Source: JBGAJN01 sp044224905
Lineage (GTDB): Bacteria > Verrucomicrobiota > Verrucomicrobiia > Limisphaerales > JBGAJN01
Length of the DNA stretch: 64,000 nt
Direction of reading: 5' to 3'
Assembly (NCBI GenBank): GCA_044224905.1
Contig: JBGAJN010000004.1
Coordinates: forward strand, 372,001-436,000
Shown here: positions 1-8,947 of the stretch, in pieces
How positions within the stretch are numbered: the stretch's first letter is position 1
How the letters are laid out: the number at the start of each line of letters is the position of its first letter
The notes under the pieces: generated by a model
Seen by the model: the letters and a program-made list of their open reading frames with translations, nothing else
Database searches by the model: none
Told to the model about the DNA's origin: nothing
Program-made: the position numbers and the translations under genes

Positions 1-1
1 C

Positions 2-565
2 ACCGGCATGGGCACGGCCAACGCCGAAGCCGCAACGCGCAAAGCCCTGACCGGAACTCGCCCCTCGCTAATGATTAGTTCCGGCTTTGCCGGCGGATTG
101 ACACCTGAGTTACCTGTCGGCGCCTTGCTTACGGACACGCAGGACGAAAGGCTCCGGAAAGAGCTGAGCCCCCTCGGCGTTCATTCGATTCGCTTCCATT
201 GCTCGACGAGAATCGCGACGACTCCGGACGAAAAAGCTGCAGTGAGAAAATCGACCGGAGCCGACGCCGTGGAAATGGAATCCACCGCGATTCACAAAGT
301 GTGTCGAGAGGCTGGCGTGCCCTCGATCACCCTTCGCATTGTTTCCGACTCGGCGAACGAATCGCTTCCGCTGGATTTCAACGCGCTCGTCGACGAGCAG
401 CAGAACCTAAGCTTCGTAAAACTCGCGTGGAAATTGATCCGATCACCAGGGACCATTCCTCGCCTGATGACTTTTCAGAAGCAGGTAGATTTTTGCGGCC
501 GCCGGCTAGCCACTGCAGTTGGCAGCTTTATCCTTAGTCTCCGGACAACGCAAACGGGCAACTAG
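2..565 (+). CDS. Nucleoside phosphorylase-family protein, 5' truncated
   Basis: The reading frame is open to the left edge, and its first residues TGMGTANAE match the Gly-rich phosphate-binding motif (TGxGxxNA) of the PNP/MTAN superfamily, so the N-terminus lies outside the window. The segment VEMES, followed by a Ser-Asp pair in IVSDSANE, matches the purine-contacting Glu and catalytic Asp region of 5'-methylthioadenosine/S-adenosylhomocysteine nucleosidases and related phosphorylases. The family cleaves N-glycosidic bonds in the cytoplasm. The exact substrate (MTA/SAH, futalosine, or the hopanoid-associated phosphorylase group) cannot be assigned. The C-terminal tail of about 30 residues after the core is low in recognisable features. 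Confidence 0.75.
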   Translation, partial: TGMGTANAEAATRKALTGTRPSLMISSGFAGGLTPELPVGALLTDTQDERLRKELSPLGVHSIRFHCSTRIATTPDEKAAVRKSTGADAVEMESTAIHKVCREAGVPSITLRIVSDSANESLPLDFNALVDEQQNLSFVKLAWKLIRSPGTIPRLMTFQKQVDFCGRRLATAVGSFILSLRTTQTGN

Positions 566-579
566 GCGAACGCCTTCCT

Positions 580-1473
580 CTACTTCACGTCCCCGCCCTG
601 CTCTTCCAACCATTGCTCGTAACTACGTTTGGGCACCGAAAGAACGGCGGCGGATAGCTTCTCCGATGTCTTTTCCTTGGCAACGTAAAGCGTGAAACCC
701 GAGGGCATCTCGATTACTGCGCTCACGTCTCCCGCCTGCCGCAGCTGCACGCGCAACACCTGCTGTAAATCGCCGGGCAGATCTTCAAAGTAAAACTTCC
801 GATCGGCATCAGGTGGCGACGGCGTCAACAATTGCGCATTTGGACCGAAGCGCTTCTTGATTTCCAATTGATCAGTTGTCGCGGACGACGCCAACACATT
901 CGTCCGCGCGCCCAGCAGCCAAGTGGATTCCGAGACTTGATTCGATCCAGCGGCTTTGAACACCGCTAGCAGTTTGTCGCTGGAAGCGCCGCTGTTTTTT
1001 GCCGTGAGCAATTGCGCACGCGCGGCCTCAACCTGCCGACGCTGAGGGGAGTGCAATTGATCGTCGTTGTCAAATCTGTCACGTAGGACACGCTCCACCA
1101 AGATCGGCTTGGCTACCGTGCGAGCAAATCGCGCCCGATCACCGCCCAGCGCGGATTTCAGCTCCGCGAGAATTTCCGGCGCCCGCGTCGTCGTGTTGAT
1201 CCGATTCACCTCAGCGTCGAGTTGCGCGGAAGAAATCTCCACACCGTAGACCTTTTTGAGCGTAGATTCCTTGCGGAGGTCATCCTTTACCAGACGTTCG
1301 ATCAGCGAGGGTGGCGAGACCTTCTCAAAGGCGGGCTTTTCACCGAGACGGTGGTTGTAATAAACCCGCTCAATCGCAGTCCGATCGCGCAACAACTGCT
1401 CGATGTCGCGACCCGCGCCGAGCGCCCCGGCGGCGAGAAACAGAATTGCGATTGAAATGAATCTTCCGTGCAT
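580..1473 (-). CDS. Exported parvulin/SurA-like protein (PpiC-type chaperone or isomerase)
   Basis: The protein is about 297 aa and starts with a hydrophobic export signal (roughly residues 5-20, ending ALGAG). A long helical, charged region follows, with the look of a SurA N-terminal domain (repeated 'L..R...ERVYYNHRLG', 'LVKDDLRKE'). The last 70 residues, including FYFEDLPGDLQQ and GFTLYVAKEK, resemble a degenerate parvulin PPIase fold. The ATG at 1473 is preferred over the GTG at 1482 because GGTGAG sits about 6 nt upstream of it. The gene is divergent from the NHL-repeat gene. The inferred role is periplasmic protein folding; the classical PpiC motifs are weak, so isomerase activity is uncertain. 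Confidence 0.6.
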   Translation of the reverse strand: MHGRFISIAILFLAAGALGAGRDIEQLLRDRTAIERVYYNHRLGEKPAFEKVSPPSLIERLVKDDLRKESTLKKVYGVEISSAQLDAEVNRINTTTRAPEILAELKSALGGDRARFARTVAKPILVERVLRDRFDNDDQLHSPQRRQVEAARAQLLTAKNSGASSDKLLAVFKAAGSNQVSESTWLLGARTNVLASSATTDQLEIKKRFGPNAQLLTPSPPDADRKFYFEDLPGDLQQVLRVQLRQAGDVSAVIEMPSGFTLYVAKEKTSEKLSAAVLSVPKRSYEQWLEEQGGDVK

Positions 1474-1632
1474 GGAACTCACCGCTCATCCTGCCGTCGC
1501 CGGGCGAGAAGTTCAACCGCGCAGAACCTTGAGCGACCGGGTTTCACGTTGACTTGGTCGCGTCGGTTTTGACAATGACAGCCGACTATTGTGGGTTCCG
1601 CACAATCCACCAATGAAAAACCAACAACCGAG

Positions 1633-4600
1633 ATGAAGCTCACCCTCGCACTGAGGCAAACCCTTTGCGCAATCCTTCTGGTCGCGAACTGTGTCTCCGC
1701 AGCGAGCGAAACCACGCCAACCTACGCGTGGAGAAATTTCAGCGGCCAACCCGGCGGCGCAGGTAACGCGGACGGCACTGGTACGCGCGCACGATTCAAC
1801 TCGCCCTCCAGTACCGCCGTCGACGCCGAAGGCAATGTATACGTCGCGGACACGTTCAACCACACCATCCGCAAAGTATCCAGCAGCGGAGTCGTCATCA
1901 CGTTCGCCGGGGCTCCGGGCCAAGTCGGCAGCGCTGACGGTATCGGAAGCGCCGCGCGGTTTTCCTCGCCCACCGGAGTGGCGGTCGATGGCGCGGGCAA
2001 CGTGTACGTTGCCGATACCTACAACAATACAATCCGTAAGATCACCAGCGGGGGCGAAGTGACCACGTTGGCCGGCAGCGCCGGAAAGGTGGGCACCGCC
2101 GACGGAACCAATGCGACAGCGCGTTTCAACGAACCCACAGGCGTCGCCGTGAACAACTTCGGCGAAGTGTTCGTGGCGGACTCCGCCAACTCCACCATCC
2201 GCAAGCTGACGAGCGCCGGCGTGGTCACGACCTTGGCGGGCACGCCGGGGCAATTTGGCAATTCCGATGGAACCAACACCAGCGCGCAGTTTAGTTATCC
2301 CGCCGGAGTCACCGTGGACAGCAGCGGCAATGTGTACGTCGCCGATCTGAACAACTCCACCATTCGCAAAGTGACCAGCGGGGGCGTTGTCACGACGCTC
2401 GCCGGCAGCGCGGGAGCAACCGGCGACGCGGACGGCACGAACACCGTCGCCCGTTTCAACTATCCTTCCGACGTCACCGTGGACAACACCGGAAATCTCT
2501 ATGTCGCCGACACGTTCAACTCCACCATTCGCAAAATCAGCAGCGCGGGAGTGGTCACCACCTTGGCGGGCAGTTCCGAACAGATCGGTAGCGCGGACGG
2601 CACAAACTCAGCAGCACTATTCAATTTTCCTTCCGGCATCACGGTGGACGCCGCGGGTGATTTATTCGTGGCAGACACCGACAACTCAACCCTCCGAAAA
2701 GTAACCAGCACCGGTTCAGTGACGACGCTGGCAGGAAGCCCAACCGGCGCCGGCAGTGACGATGCCGCTGGAAGCAGGGCGCGGTTTAACACGCCGTTCG
2801 GAATTGCCCGGGACAGTGCTGGCAATTCGTACGTCGCCGACACGATGAATCACACTCTCCGCAAAGTGACACCAAGCGGATTGGTTTCAACGATTGCCGG
2901 AGCCGCCGGTCAACCGGGCAGCGCCGACGCAACCGGCAGCGCGGCACGTTTCAATCGCCCTTACGCCGTGGCGGCGGATACTGCCGGCAATCTCTACGTA
3001 GCGGACGCGTTCAACCATACGATCCGCAAAGTGACCAGTGCCGGCGACGTCACGACGCTGGCGGGCAGCGCGGGACAATCCGGCAGTGCCGACGGCACCA
3101 ACAGCTTCGCGCGGTTTTCTTCGCCCACTGGTGTGACCACAGATCAAGCGGGAAACGTGTACGTCGCCGATAGCGCCAATCACACGCTCCGCAAAATCAC
3201 GAGCACCGGGGTGGTAACGACTTTGGCAGGGAACCCGGGACAATCCGGCAGCAACGACGGCACCAATTCAACCGCGCGGTTCTCGTCGCCTTTCGGAGTA
3301 GCAACGGACAATTCGGGGAACATTTTCGTCACGGAGAACGCCAGCCACACGGTTCGCAAAGTGACCAGCGCGGGTGTGGTGACGACCCTGGCCGGCAGCG
3401 CCGGACAATTCGGCAGCAACGACGGCACCAATTCAACCGCGCGATTCTTCGCGCCCGCGGGAATCGCGACCGACGCCAATGGAAATCTCTACATCGCGGA
3501 TCTGGGCAATTCGACAATTCGGAAAATCACCAGCACTGGCGGGGTCACCACCTTGGCGGGCAGCGCTGGACTCAGCGGCAATACTGACGGCAACGGCAGC
3601 GCCGCACGTTTTTTTATACCGGCTGGCGTTGCCGCCGACAGCGGGGGCAATTTGATTGTGGCCGACGCGCTCAACCACACAGTTCGCGCAGTGACAACAG
3701 CGGGCGAGGTTACGACTCTAGCGGGCGGCCCGGGACACCCGGGGACCGAGGACGTCGATCCTGCGGTGGCCAGATTCTTTTCCCCGTCCGCCGTGACCAC
3801 GGACAGCGCCGGCAATCTTTTCGTCGCGGACACTTACAATCATACGATTCGCAAGGTGGCAAGTGACGGAGTAGTCACCACGCTCGTCGGGTTTCCCGGT
3901 TCGGCCGGCAGCGCGAACGGCGTCGGCGGCTCGGCGCGGTTCTCATCGCCCTTCGGAATCGCGGTGGACGCCGCCGGCAACCTGTTCATCGCCGACACTT
4001 ACAACCACACGATCCGCAAAGTGACCGGCGAGAAAACTGTCACCACATTGGCCGGCAGCCCTGGATTGCCCGGAAGCACCGATGGCACGAACAGCACTGC
4101 GCGGTTTTCGGACCCGTCCGGACTCGCCGTGGACGCCTCGGGAAATATCTACGTGGCCGACACTTTCAATCACACGGTCCGCAAGGTGACAAGCAATGGA
4201 GCAGTTACAACGCTCGCCGGGAGTGCCGGTCACCCCGGCAACAATGACGGCTTGGGCACGGCGGCATTGTTCAACACTCCAAACGGTATCGCCGTGGACA
4301 TCGCGGGAAATATCTACGTGGCAGATTCAGGCAACTCCACGATCCGTATGGTGAGCAGCACCGGCACAGTGACCACCATCGCCGGCAGCGCGGGGCAGAT
4401 TGGCAGCGCGGACGGCGTCGGTAGCGCGGCGAGATTCGACTTTCCGTTCGGCGTGACAATGGATGGAGCCGGCAACTTGTACGTGGCCGACGCCGGCAAC
4501 TCCACAATCCGAAAGATCACCAGCAACGGATTGGTCACCACAATCGGCGGATTCGCCAACGCGTTCGGCGGCGCGGACGGAGAAGGAAATGCAGCGCACT

Positions 4601-4902
4601 TCGCCGGACCGAGCGGCATCGCGGTGAACACCAATGGCTGGCTGTACGTCGCAGACGCGGGCAACAATCGCATCAGCTGCGGAATTGCCGTCCCCAACTT
4701 GAGTATTTTCGCCTCCGGAAATGGGATTGTCTTGAAGTGGCCCTCGGCAACGCCACGGTTCGTGTTGCAAGAGAGTTCCCACCTCAGCCACTCCAAGGTT
4801 TGGTCAAACGCCGGTTACAGCATCTCCGACAACGGAACGAACCGGAGCATCACCATTCCCTCGCCGGCGACGAACGGATTTTTCCGACTCAACTTGAACT
4901 AG
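1633..4902 (+). CDS. Secreted NHL-repeat protein with C-terminal beta module
   Basis: The protein is 1,089 aa from the ATG at 1633, which begins a good signal peptide (MKLTLALRQTL...VSAAS); a GTG 42 nt upstream would add a hydrophilic leader and is rejected. The body is 18 consecutive repeats of about 55 residues with consensus 'GxxDGxxxxARFxxPxGVAVDxxGNxYVADxxNxTIRKVTxxGxVTTLAG', which are NHL repeats expected to build stacked beta-propellers. After the repeats a module of about 70 residues (LSIFASGNG...FVLQESS...FFRLNLN) closes the chain; the same module type occurs elsewhere in this window. NHL propellers usually bind proteins or glycans; no enzymatic motif is visible. Likely an extracellular or surface protein. 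Confidence 0.88.
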   Translation: MKLTLALRQTLCAILLVANCVSAASETTPTYAWRNFSGQPGGAGNADGTGTRARFNSPSSTAVDAEGNVYVADTFNHTIRKVSSSGVVITFAGAPGQVGSADGIGSAARFSSPTGVAVDGAGNVYVADTYNNTIRKITSGGEVTTLAGSAGKVGTADGTNATARFNEPTGVAVNNFGEVFVADSANSTIRKLTSAGVVTTLAGTPGQFGNSDGTNTSAQFSYPAGVTVDSSGNVYVADLNNSTIRKVTSGGVVTTLAGSAGATGDADGTNTVARFNYPSDVTVDNTGNLYVADTFNSTIRKISSAGVVTTLAGSSEQIGSADGTNSAALFNFPSGITVDAAGDLFVADTDNSTLRKVTSTGSVTTLAGSPTGAGSDDAAGSRARFNTPFGIARDSAGNSYVADTMNHTLRKVTPSGLVSTIAGAAGQPGSADATGSAARFNRPYAVAADTAGNLYVADAFNHTIRKVTSAGDVTTLAGSAGQSGSADGTNSFARFSSPTGVTTDQAGNVYVADSANHTLRKITSTGVVTTLAGNPGQSGSNDGTNSTARFSSPFGVATDNSGNIFVTENASHTVRKVTSAGVVTTLAGSAGQFGSNDGTNSTARFFAPAGIATDANGNLYIADLGNSTIRKITSTGGVTTLAGSAGLSGNTDGNGSAARFFIPAGVAADSGGNLIVADALNHTVRAVTTAGEVTTLAGGPGHPGTEDVDPAVARFFSPSAVTTDSAGNLFVADTYNHTIRKVASDGVVTTLVGFPGSAGSANGVGGSARFSSPFGIAVDAAGNLFIADTYNHTIRKVTGEKTVTTLAGSPGLPGSTDGTNSTARFSDPSGLAVDASGNIYVADTFNHTVRKVTSNGAVTTLAGSAGHPGNNDGLGTAALFNTPNGIAVDIAGNIYVADSGNSTIRMVSSTGTVTTIAGSAGQIGSADGVGSAARFDFPFGVTMDGAGNLYVADAGNSTIRKITSNGLVTTIGGFANAFGGADGEGNAAHFAGPSGIAVNTNGWLYVADAGNNRISCGIAVPNLSIFASGNGIVLKWPSATPRFVLQESSHLSHSKVWSNAGYSISDNGTNRSITIPSPATNGFFRLNLN
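1735..4680 (+). repeat. 18 tandem 165-nt NHL coding repeats
   Basis: Within the NHL gene the sequence repeats with a period of about 165 nt (55 codons). Each unit contains an 'ADGxxxxARF' block followed by 'NxYVAD' and 'TIRKVT', and I counted 18 occurrences of the ARF-type block. The copies have diverged at third codon positions but keep the protein pattern, so this is an old, selected repeat rather than a recent expansion. Confidence 0.8.
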
Positions 4903-4966
4903 CGCTCAATGGCAATTCGCCGACAAAAATTACCCGTCACTACGCGGAACACAGTCCTCGCTCGCT

Positions 4967-6877
4967 TCAGTCGCACGGACACGGAATATCCTGATAATCC
5001 TCGTTGAGCGAACGGAGAAACGCCACCAGCGGCGAAACGGCTCCTGCGTCGAGCGAAATGCCGCTTAACTTGGGATCACCGTTTCGCACCAAACCCGCGC
5101 GAGCCATTGCCGAAACATCGCGATAGAACGAGACCGCATCCGGGAGCGTATTGAACCGGCCGGTGTGGAAGTACGGCCACGAACTTCCCAAATCGCGGAG
5201 GTCGGGCGTCTTGAACAGCCCGATCGTTCGCGGCAAGGCCTGCTCAGGCGAAGGAGGCGCCGGCGACACCGAGAAAAACTCACCCGATTTTGAAACCAAG
5301 TTGGTGAAACGGAAGTTCCCCGCGCCGTCGAAAGTGTTCGTTGCTATGATGGTCCAGTTGGTCAGCGGCAAATTCAGATTTGTCGTAACCATGACATGGT
5401 ACGTCCAACCCGGGTTGCCGTTCGTGCCGCCAAACACGAACGCCGTTCCGTTTTTCGAAGCGTGGACAATTCTCGGCGCGGGCACCGGCATCAGCAGCGG
5501 CAGGATTTGCTGAAACGCCGGTTGCGGCGCCGGGAAGTCGGGGTTGGCAAAGACATTCCACATACCCAGGTCCACCTGACCGGGCGAACCCAGAGACGGC
5601 GGCGTAATGAACGTTCCCGCAGCATTTGGATGGCTCGGCGTAGGCGGCAAATACGCGTCGTGGTTGGCTTGTCGCACGTTCAAGTCGGGAATGCTCAATC
5701 CCATGAAAGCGCCCGCGCCGTGGATCGAATCGTATTCCTCCTGGGTTGCCCCGGTGTTGTGAAAAAGGAAATCCGTGAACGCAGGCGGCGCATGGCAGGC
5801 AATGCAATTGCCCGTGCGACCGGGAACGCCAGCCGAAAACGGTGCATTATTTTCCGTGAAAAAAATCTTCATTCCCTCCAGTTCCGTCGGGCCAAATTGA
5901 AAACGCTGATTGTGCGTCGATAGGTGGCCATCCACCGGATCAGTCACGAACTGTGGGTTCGGGAGACTCGCCACCTGCTGCAATAAACGCCGGCTGTAAT
6001 CGAGCGGCGTCTCATTCGCCGCCGGTGCACGCGGTAATCCGTTTTTGATCAAGAACACATCGTACGGCGAGCCATTGAACAGATCAAAATCGTCTTGAGA
6101 ATGGACCAGCGTCCCCATGTAAGCCTGCATCAATGCAGCAACGCCATCGATGATTCGGTCGTCGCTGACGTAGTTTGGATCGGTCGTGTTCGTGATTCCC
6201 ACATTGGGAATCCAGAAGGCGGGGGCAATCCGGTAGGGGGGCAAAATCTCCGGGCCACCAGCCAGTGCCTGCGCATAGCTATATCCCCCATACTGCTGCG
6301 CCAGCAAACCGGTGCCGTCGTCCTCCCGGACGACCTTCGCGATGTGCGCGCGAGCGGTGGCATATTCCGAAGGGTGCCAGCCGAAATTCCGTCCGGTAAA
6401 CGTGGCTATAATCAAATCCCTTACGGTCACAAATTCGCCGTCCCAATGCAGGAACAGCGGGGTTGTGCGCGGGATCAGGGAATTCACCATGTCGATCGAG
6501 TTGCGCGGCGTGTGCGTCCGGCCATCACCATTGGAAGGCACCGGACTGCGTTGAGCGAAGTCGGCGTACGTCCGGTTGGCTACCGTCGCATGCTCCTCCA
6601 CCAGATGGCAGGCGCGACAGTTCATCGCGCGGCCCGCAAACGGTCCCGGCAACGGCCCGTTGATCGTGGACGTCACATCCATCACGGGATCGCCGTTGGT
6701 GAGGGTGAAGTTCGCGTTGCCGCCGGAGTTGGCGTAGAAAAACTTGGAGAACCGCGTTTCCAGAAAGAAGCGTGCGCCTACGTTGGCCGTTCCGCCTTCG
6801 AGTTGGACGGCAGGGTGAGCACTGTTCGAGGAGAAGAAAAAAAGCGCACCCGCCGCAATAATCAAAACTCGCTTCAT
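4967..6877 (-). CDS. Di-heme cytochrome c peroxidase-like protein with an internal insert
   Basis: The protein is about 636 aa. The ATG at 6877 is preferred because CCAGGATC precedes it and MKRVLIIAAGALFFF is a clean signal peptide; an in-frame ATG at 6895 is the alternative. Two c-type heme motifs are seen, CRACH near residue 87 and CIACH near residue 358 (numbering from 6877), with MauG/CcpA-family context such as GLFKTPDLRDLG and YFHTGRFNTLPDAVSFY near the C-terminus. This family reduces peroxide or oxidises partner proteins in the periplasm. Unusually, about 80 residues (approximately 464-542) between the second heme and the GLFKTP motif look like the secreted 'W...FFSV' beta module found at the C-termini of other proteins here. 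The chain ends in a Cys pair (CPCD). Confidence 0.82.
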   Translation of the reverse strand: MKRVLIIAAGALFFFSSNSAHPAVQLEGGTANVGARFFLETRFSKFFYANSGGNANFTLTNGDPVMDVTSTINGPLPGPFAGRAMNCRACHLVEEHATVANRTYADFAQRSPVPSNGDGRTHTPRNSIDMVNSLIPRTTPLFLHWDGEFVTVRDLIIATFTGRNFGWHPSEYATARAHIAKVVREDDGTGLLAQQYGGYSYAQALAGGPEILPPYRIAPAFWIPNVGITNTTDPNYVSDDRIIDGVAALMQAYMGTLVHSQDDFDLFNGSPYDVFLIKNGLPRAPAANETPLDYSRRLLQQVASLPNPQFVTDPVDGHLSTHNQRFQFGPTELEGMKIFFTENNAPFSAGVPGRTGNCIACHAPPAFTDFLFHNTGATQEEYDSIHGAGAFMGLSIPDLNVRQANHDAYLPPTPSHPNAAGTFITPPSLGSPGQVDLGMWNVFANPDFPAPQPAFQQILPLLMPVPAPRIVHASKNGTAFVFGGTNGNPGWTYHVMVTTNLNLPLTNWTIIATNTFDGAGNFRFTNLVSKSGEFFSVSPAPPSPEQALPRTIGLFKTPDLRDLGSSWPYFHTGRFNTLPDAVSFYRDVSAMARAGLVRNGDPKLSGISLDAGAVSPLVAFLRSLNEDYQDIPCPCD

Positions 6878-7075
6878 GATCCTGGTGAGTGGCATCTAAT
6901 CTAAACGTTCCCCGCTATTGAAGTATGAACACCGCCACTCGTGTCAAGAAACCAAGCCGCCGATTCGCTCCCTCGACCGGCTGGCAAGCGATCGCCCAAA
7001 CAACTGGTGAAGCGCACGGACTGATTCACCGCGATCATCTAAAATTCAAAATCTTCCCATGCCGGACCTTTCCAA

Positions 7076-7104
7076 TTGACGGTCGCCACGTGGCTTGCTA
7101 AATA
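7076..7104 (+). promoter_or_regulatory. Possible sigma-70 promoter of the 7.1-11.1 kb operon
   Basis: TTGACG (7076-7081) lies 17 bp upstream of TAAATA (7099-7104), about 57 nt before the ATG at 7161. The -35 matches consensus at five of six positions; the -10 is weak. No other promoter-like pair is evident in the preceding gap of about 280 bp. Confidence 0.3.
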
Positions 7105-7160
7105 GAAACTCAAGTTGCTGTTCCCAAAACAAGTGAAGCAACGAGATTCACTGATTCAAT

Positions 7161-8921
7161 ATGAAGACAATCGTCGCCATCCTCACCGCTCTTGTAACGT
7201 TCGCAGCCAGTGTTGTTAATCTCCAAGCACAAGGCACGGACTTTACCTACCAAGGTTTCCTCACTGATACGGGCGCGCCGGCGAATGGTGTATATGACCT
7301 CCAATTGACCGTCTTCAATGCAGTGACCGCCGGCGGTGCCATTGGCGTGACCACCACCATCAATGACCTGAGCGTCACCAATGGCCTCTTCACCGTGACC
7401 GTCAGCCCGGGCGCGGGAGTGTTCGATGGCTCGGCGCGTTGGTTGAATATCGCCGTGCGCCCCGGCGTTAGCGCGGGCGCTTACACGAATGTCGTCCCGC
7501 GCCAACCGATCCTCGCCACGCCCTACGCCATCACGGCGGGCACGATCACCGGCTTGCTTGCGCCAGCCAACGTGCCCAGCGGTTTCATAACCGGCACCAT
7601 GCTCTCCAACTTCACGATTGGCGGCACGCAGATCGCGAGCAACTCGATCGGCTCTGCGCAATTGGCCGACAGCATCGGTTTGGGGGTCAGCAATGTGAAC
7701 GGGCGGTTGGATGTTTTCGCCACCTCCGTTGGCACGCCATCAATCAGCTTGGTCGGCTCAGCAAACCAGATCAGCACCTATGGGGACGATGGCCTTGAGC
7801 AAATCCGTTTGTGGGGCCCCACCTATGGTGAAATCTTGCTCAACAACAGCCTGAGCAACAATGCCCAGGCAGTCCGTCTCACAGCGAATGGAGCCCTCGG
7901 CGGCTCCTTGTACCTCAACAATACCAACAGCAGCGTCCGCGCTCAGCTCCAAGGTCTGAACTCCGGTGGTTCTCTGAGCCTCTACCAGGCGGACGGTGCC
8001 CTCGGCGTCTTCATCGACGGCGACAGCGCAGGCTCGGGTTTTATGAGTCTCCGAAACACAAATGGCAGCACCCGCATCTCCCTCTACGGCCAGGGAACAG
8101 GTGGCGCGGGCGAAATCTCCGTCAACGACACCAACGGCACGCAGACTTTGCAAATGCTCGGCCAGAGCGGCGCGAACTTGGGTGCAAAAATCACGCTTAG
8201 ACAGGATTCCGGCACCACGAGCGTTGTAATTGATGGTGAATACGGCTCCAGTGAAGGTGGAGCCGTTCAACTGTACAACGGCGCAGGTGATTTGGGCCTA
8301 CACCTCGACGGCGATCAGAACAACGCCGGGGCAGCTTTCTTCTATAAAGCCGCGGGCGGAACAAGTGTGAGCATCCAAGAAAGCGGCAACGCCGGCTTGA
8401 TTTACGTTTACCGAACCAACGGGTCAATCGGCATCCAACTCGACGGAAACGACGCCAACGGCGACGCCCGCGTCGTCACCCAAGTTCTTCAAATCACCGG
8501 TGGCTCCGACCTCTCCGAACAGTTCGATATTTCCGGCAATCGCACGCCCGAACCCGGCGACGTGGTCGTCATCGACGCGGATCAACCCGGTCACCTGCTC
8601 GTCTCCACCAAACGCTACGATCGCACCGTCGCCGGCATCATCAGCGGCGCCGGCGGCGTGAAGACCGGCATGCTGATGGGGCAAGTCGGCACCAAGGCCG
8701 ACGGCAAACAATCCGTCGCCCTCACCGGCCGCGTCTTCGTAAAAGCCGATGCTTCCAAAGGCGCCATCCGCCCGGGTGACCTGCTCACCACCTCCGACCT
8801 CCCCGGCCACGCGATGAAAGTTTCCGATCACGGTCTCGCCCAAGGCGCGATTCTCGGTAAAGCCATGACCGCGCTCAATGAAGGCACCGGAATGGTGCTC
8901 GTCCTCGTCACCTTGCAGTAA
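7161..8921 (+). CDS. Secreted surface protein with C-terminal G2-like domain
   Basis: The protein is 586 aa with a signal peptide (MKTIVAILTALVTFAASVV, cleavage near LQAQ). Residues 27-130 form a domain opening with FTYQGFLTDTGAPANGVYDL, a pattern common at the N-terminus of large exported proteins in Planctomycetes and Verrucomicrobia. The middle (about 180-450) is a series of degenerate beta repeats rich in Gly, Asn and Ser. The last 130 residues (EPGDVVVIDADQPGHL, VAGIISGAGG, GRVFVKADASKG, PGDLLTTSDLPGHAMK) resemble the peptidase G2/IMC-like autoprocessing or capping domain of tail-spike-type proteins. First gene of an operon with the next two, which follow after 26 bp and then 44 bp. Function unproven; probably cell-surface. 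Confidence 0.75.
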   Translation: MKTIVAILTALVTFAASVVNLQAQGTDFTYQGFLTDTGAPANGVYDLQLTVFNAVTAGGAIGVTTTINDLSVTNGLFTVTVSPGAGVFDGSARWLNIAVRPGVSAGAYTNVVPRQPILATPYAITAGTITGLLAPANVPSGFITGTMLSNFTIGGTQIASNSIGSAQLADSIGLGVSNVNGRLDVFATSVGTPSISLVGSANQISTYGDDGLEQIRLWGPTYGEILLNNSLSNNAQAVRLTANGALGGSLYLNNTNSSVRAQLQGLNSGGSLSLYQADGALGVFIDGDSAGSGFMSLRNTNGSTRISLYGQGTGGAGEISVNDTNGTQTLQMLGQSGANLGAKITLRQDSGTTSVVIDGEYGSSEGGAVQLYNGAGDLGLHLDGDQNNAGAAFFYKAAGGTSVSIQESGNAGLIYVYRTNGSIGIQLDGNDANGDARVVTQVLQITGGSDLSEQFDISGNRTPEPGDVVVIDADQPGHLLVSTKRYDRTVAGIISGAGGVKTGMLMGQVGTKADGKQSVALTGRVFVKADASKGAIRPGDLLTTSDLPGHAMKVSDHGLAQGAILGKAMTALNEGTGMVLVLVTLQ

Positions 8922-8947
8922 TTGCAAAGACTCATGAGGACAAACCT

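Noticed and set aside
1513..2253. 246-codon minus-strand frame at the start of the NHL gene
   Set aside because: Repeat-driven antisense shadow; its sequence just mirrors the NHL repeats.
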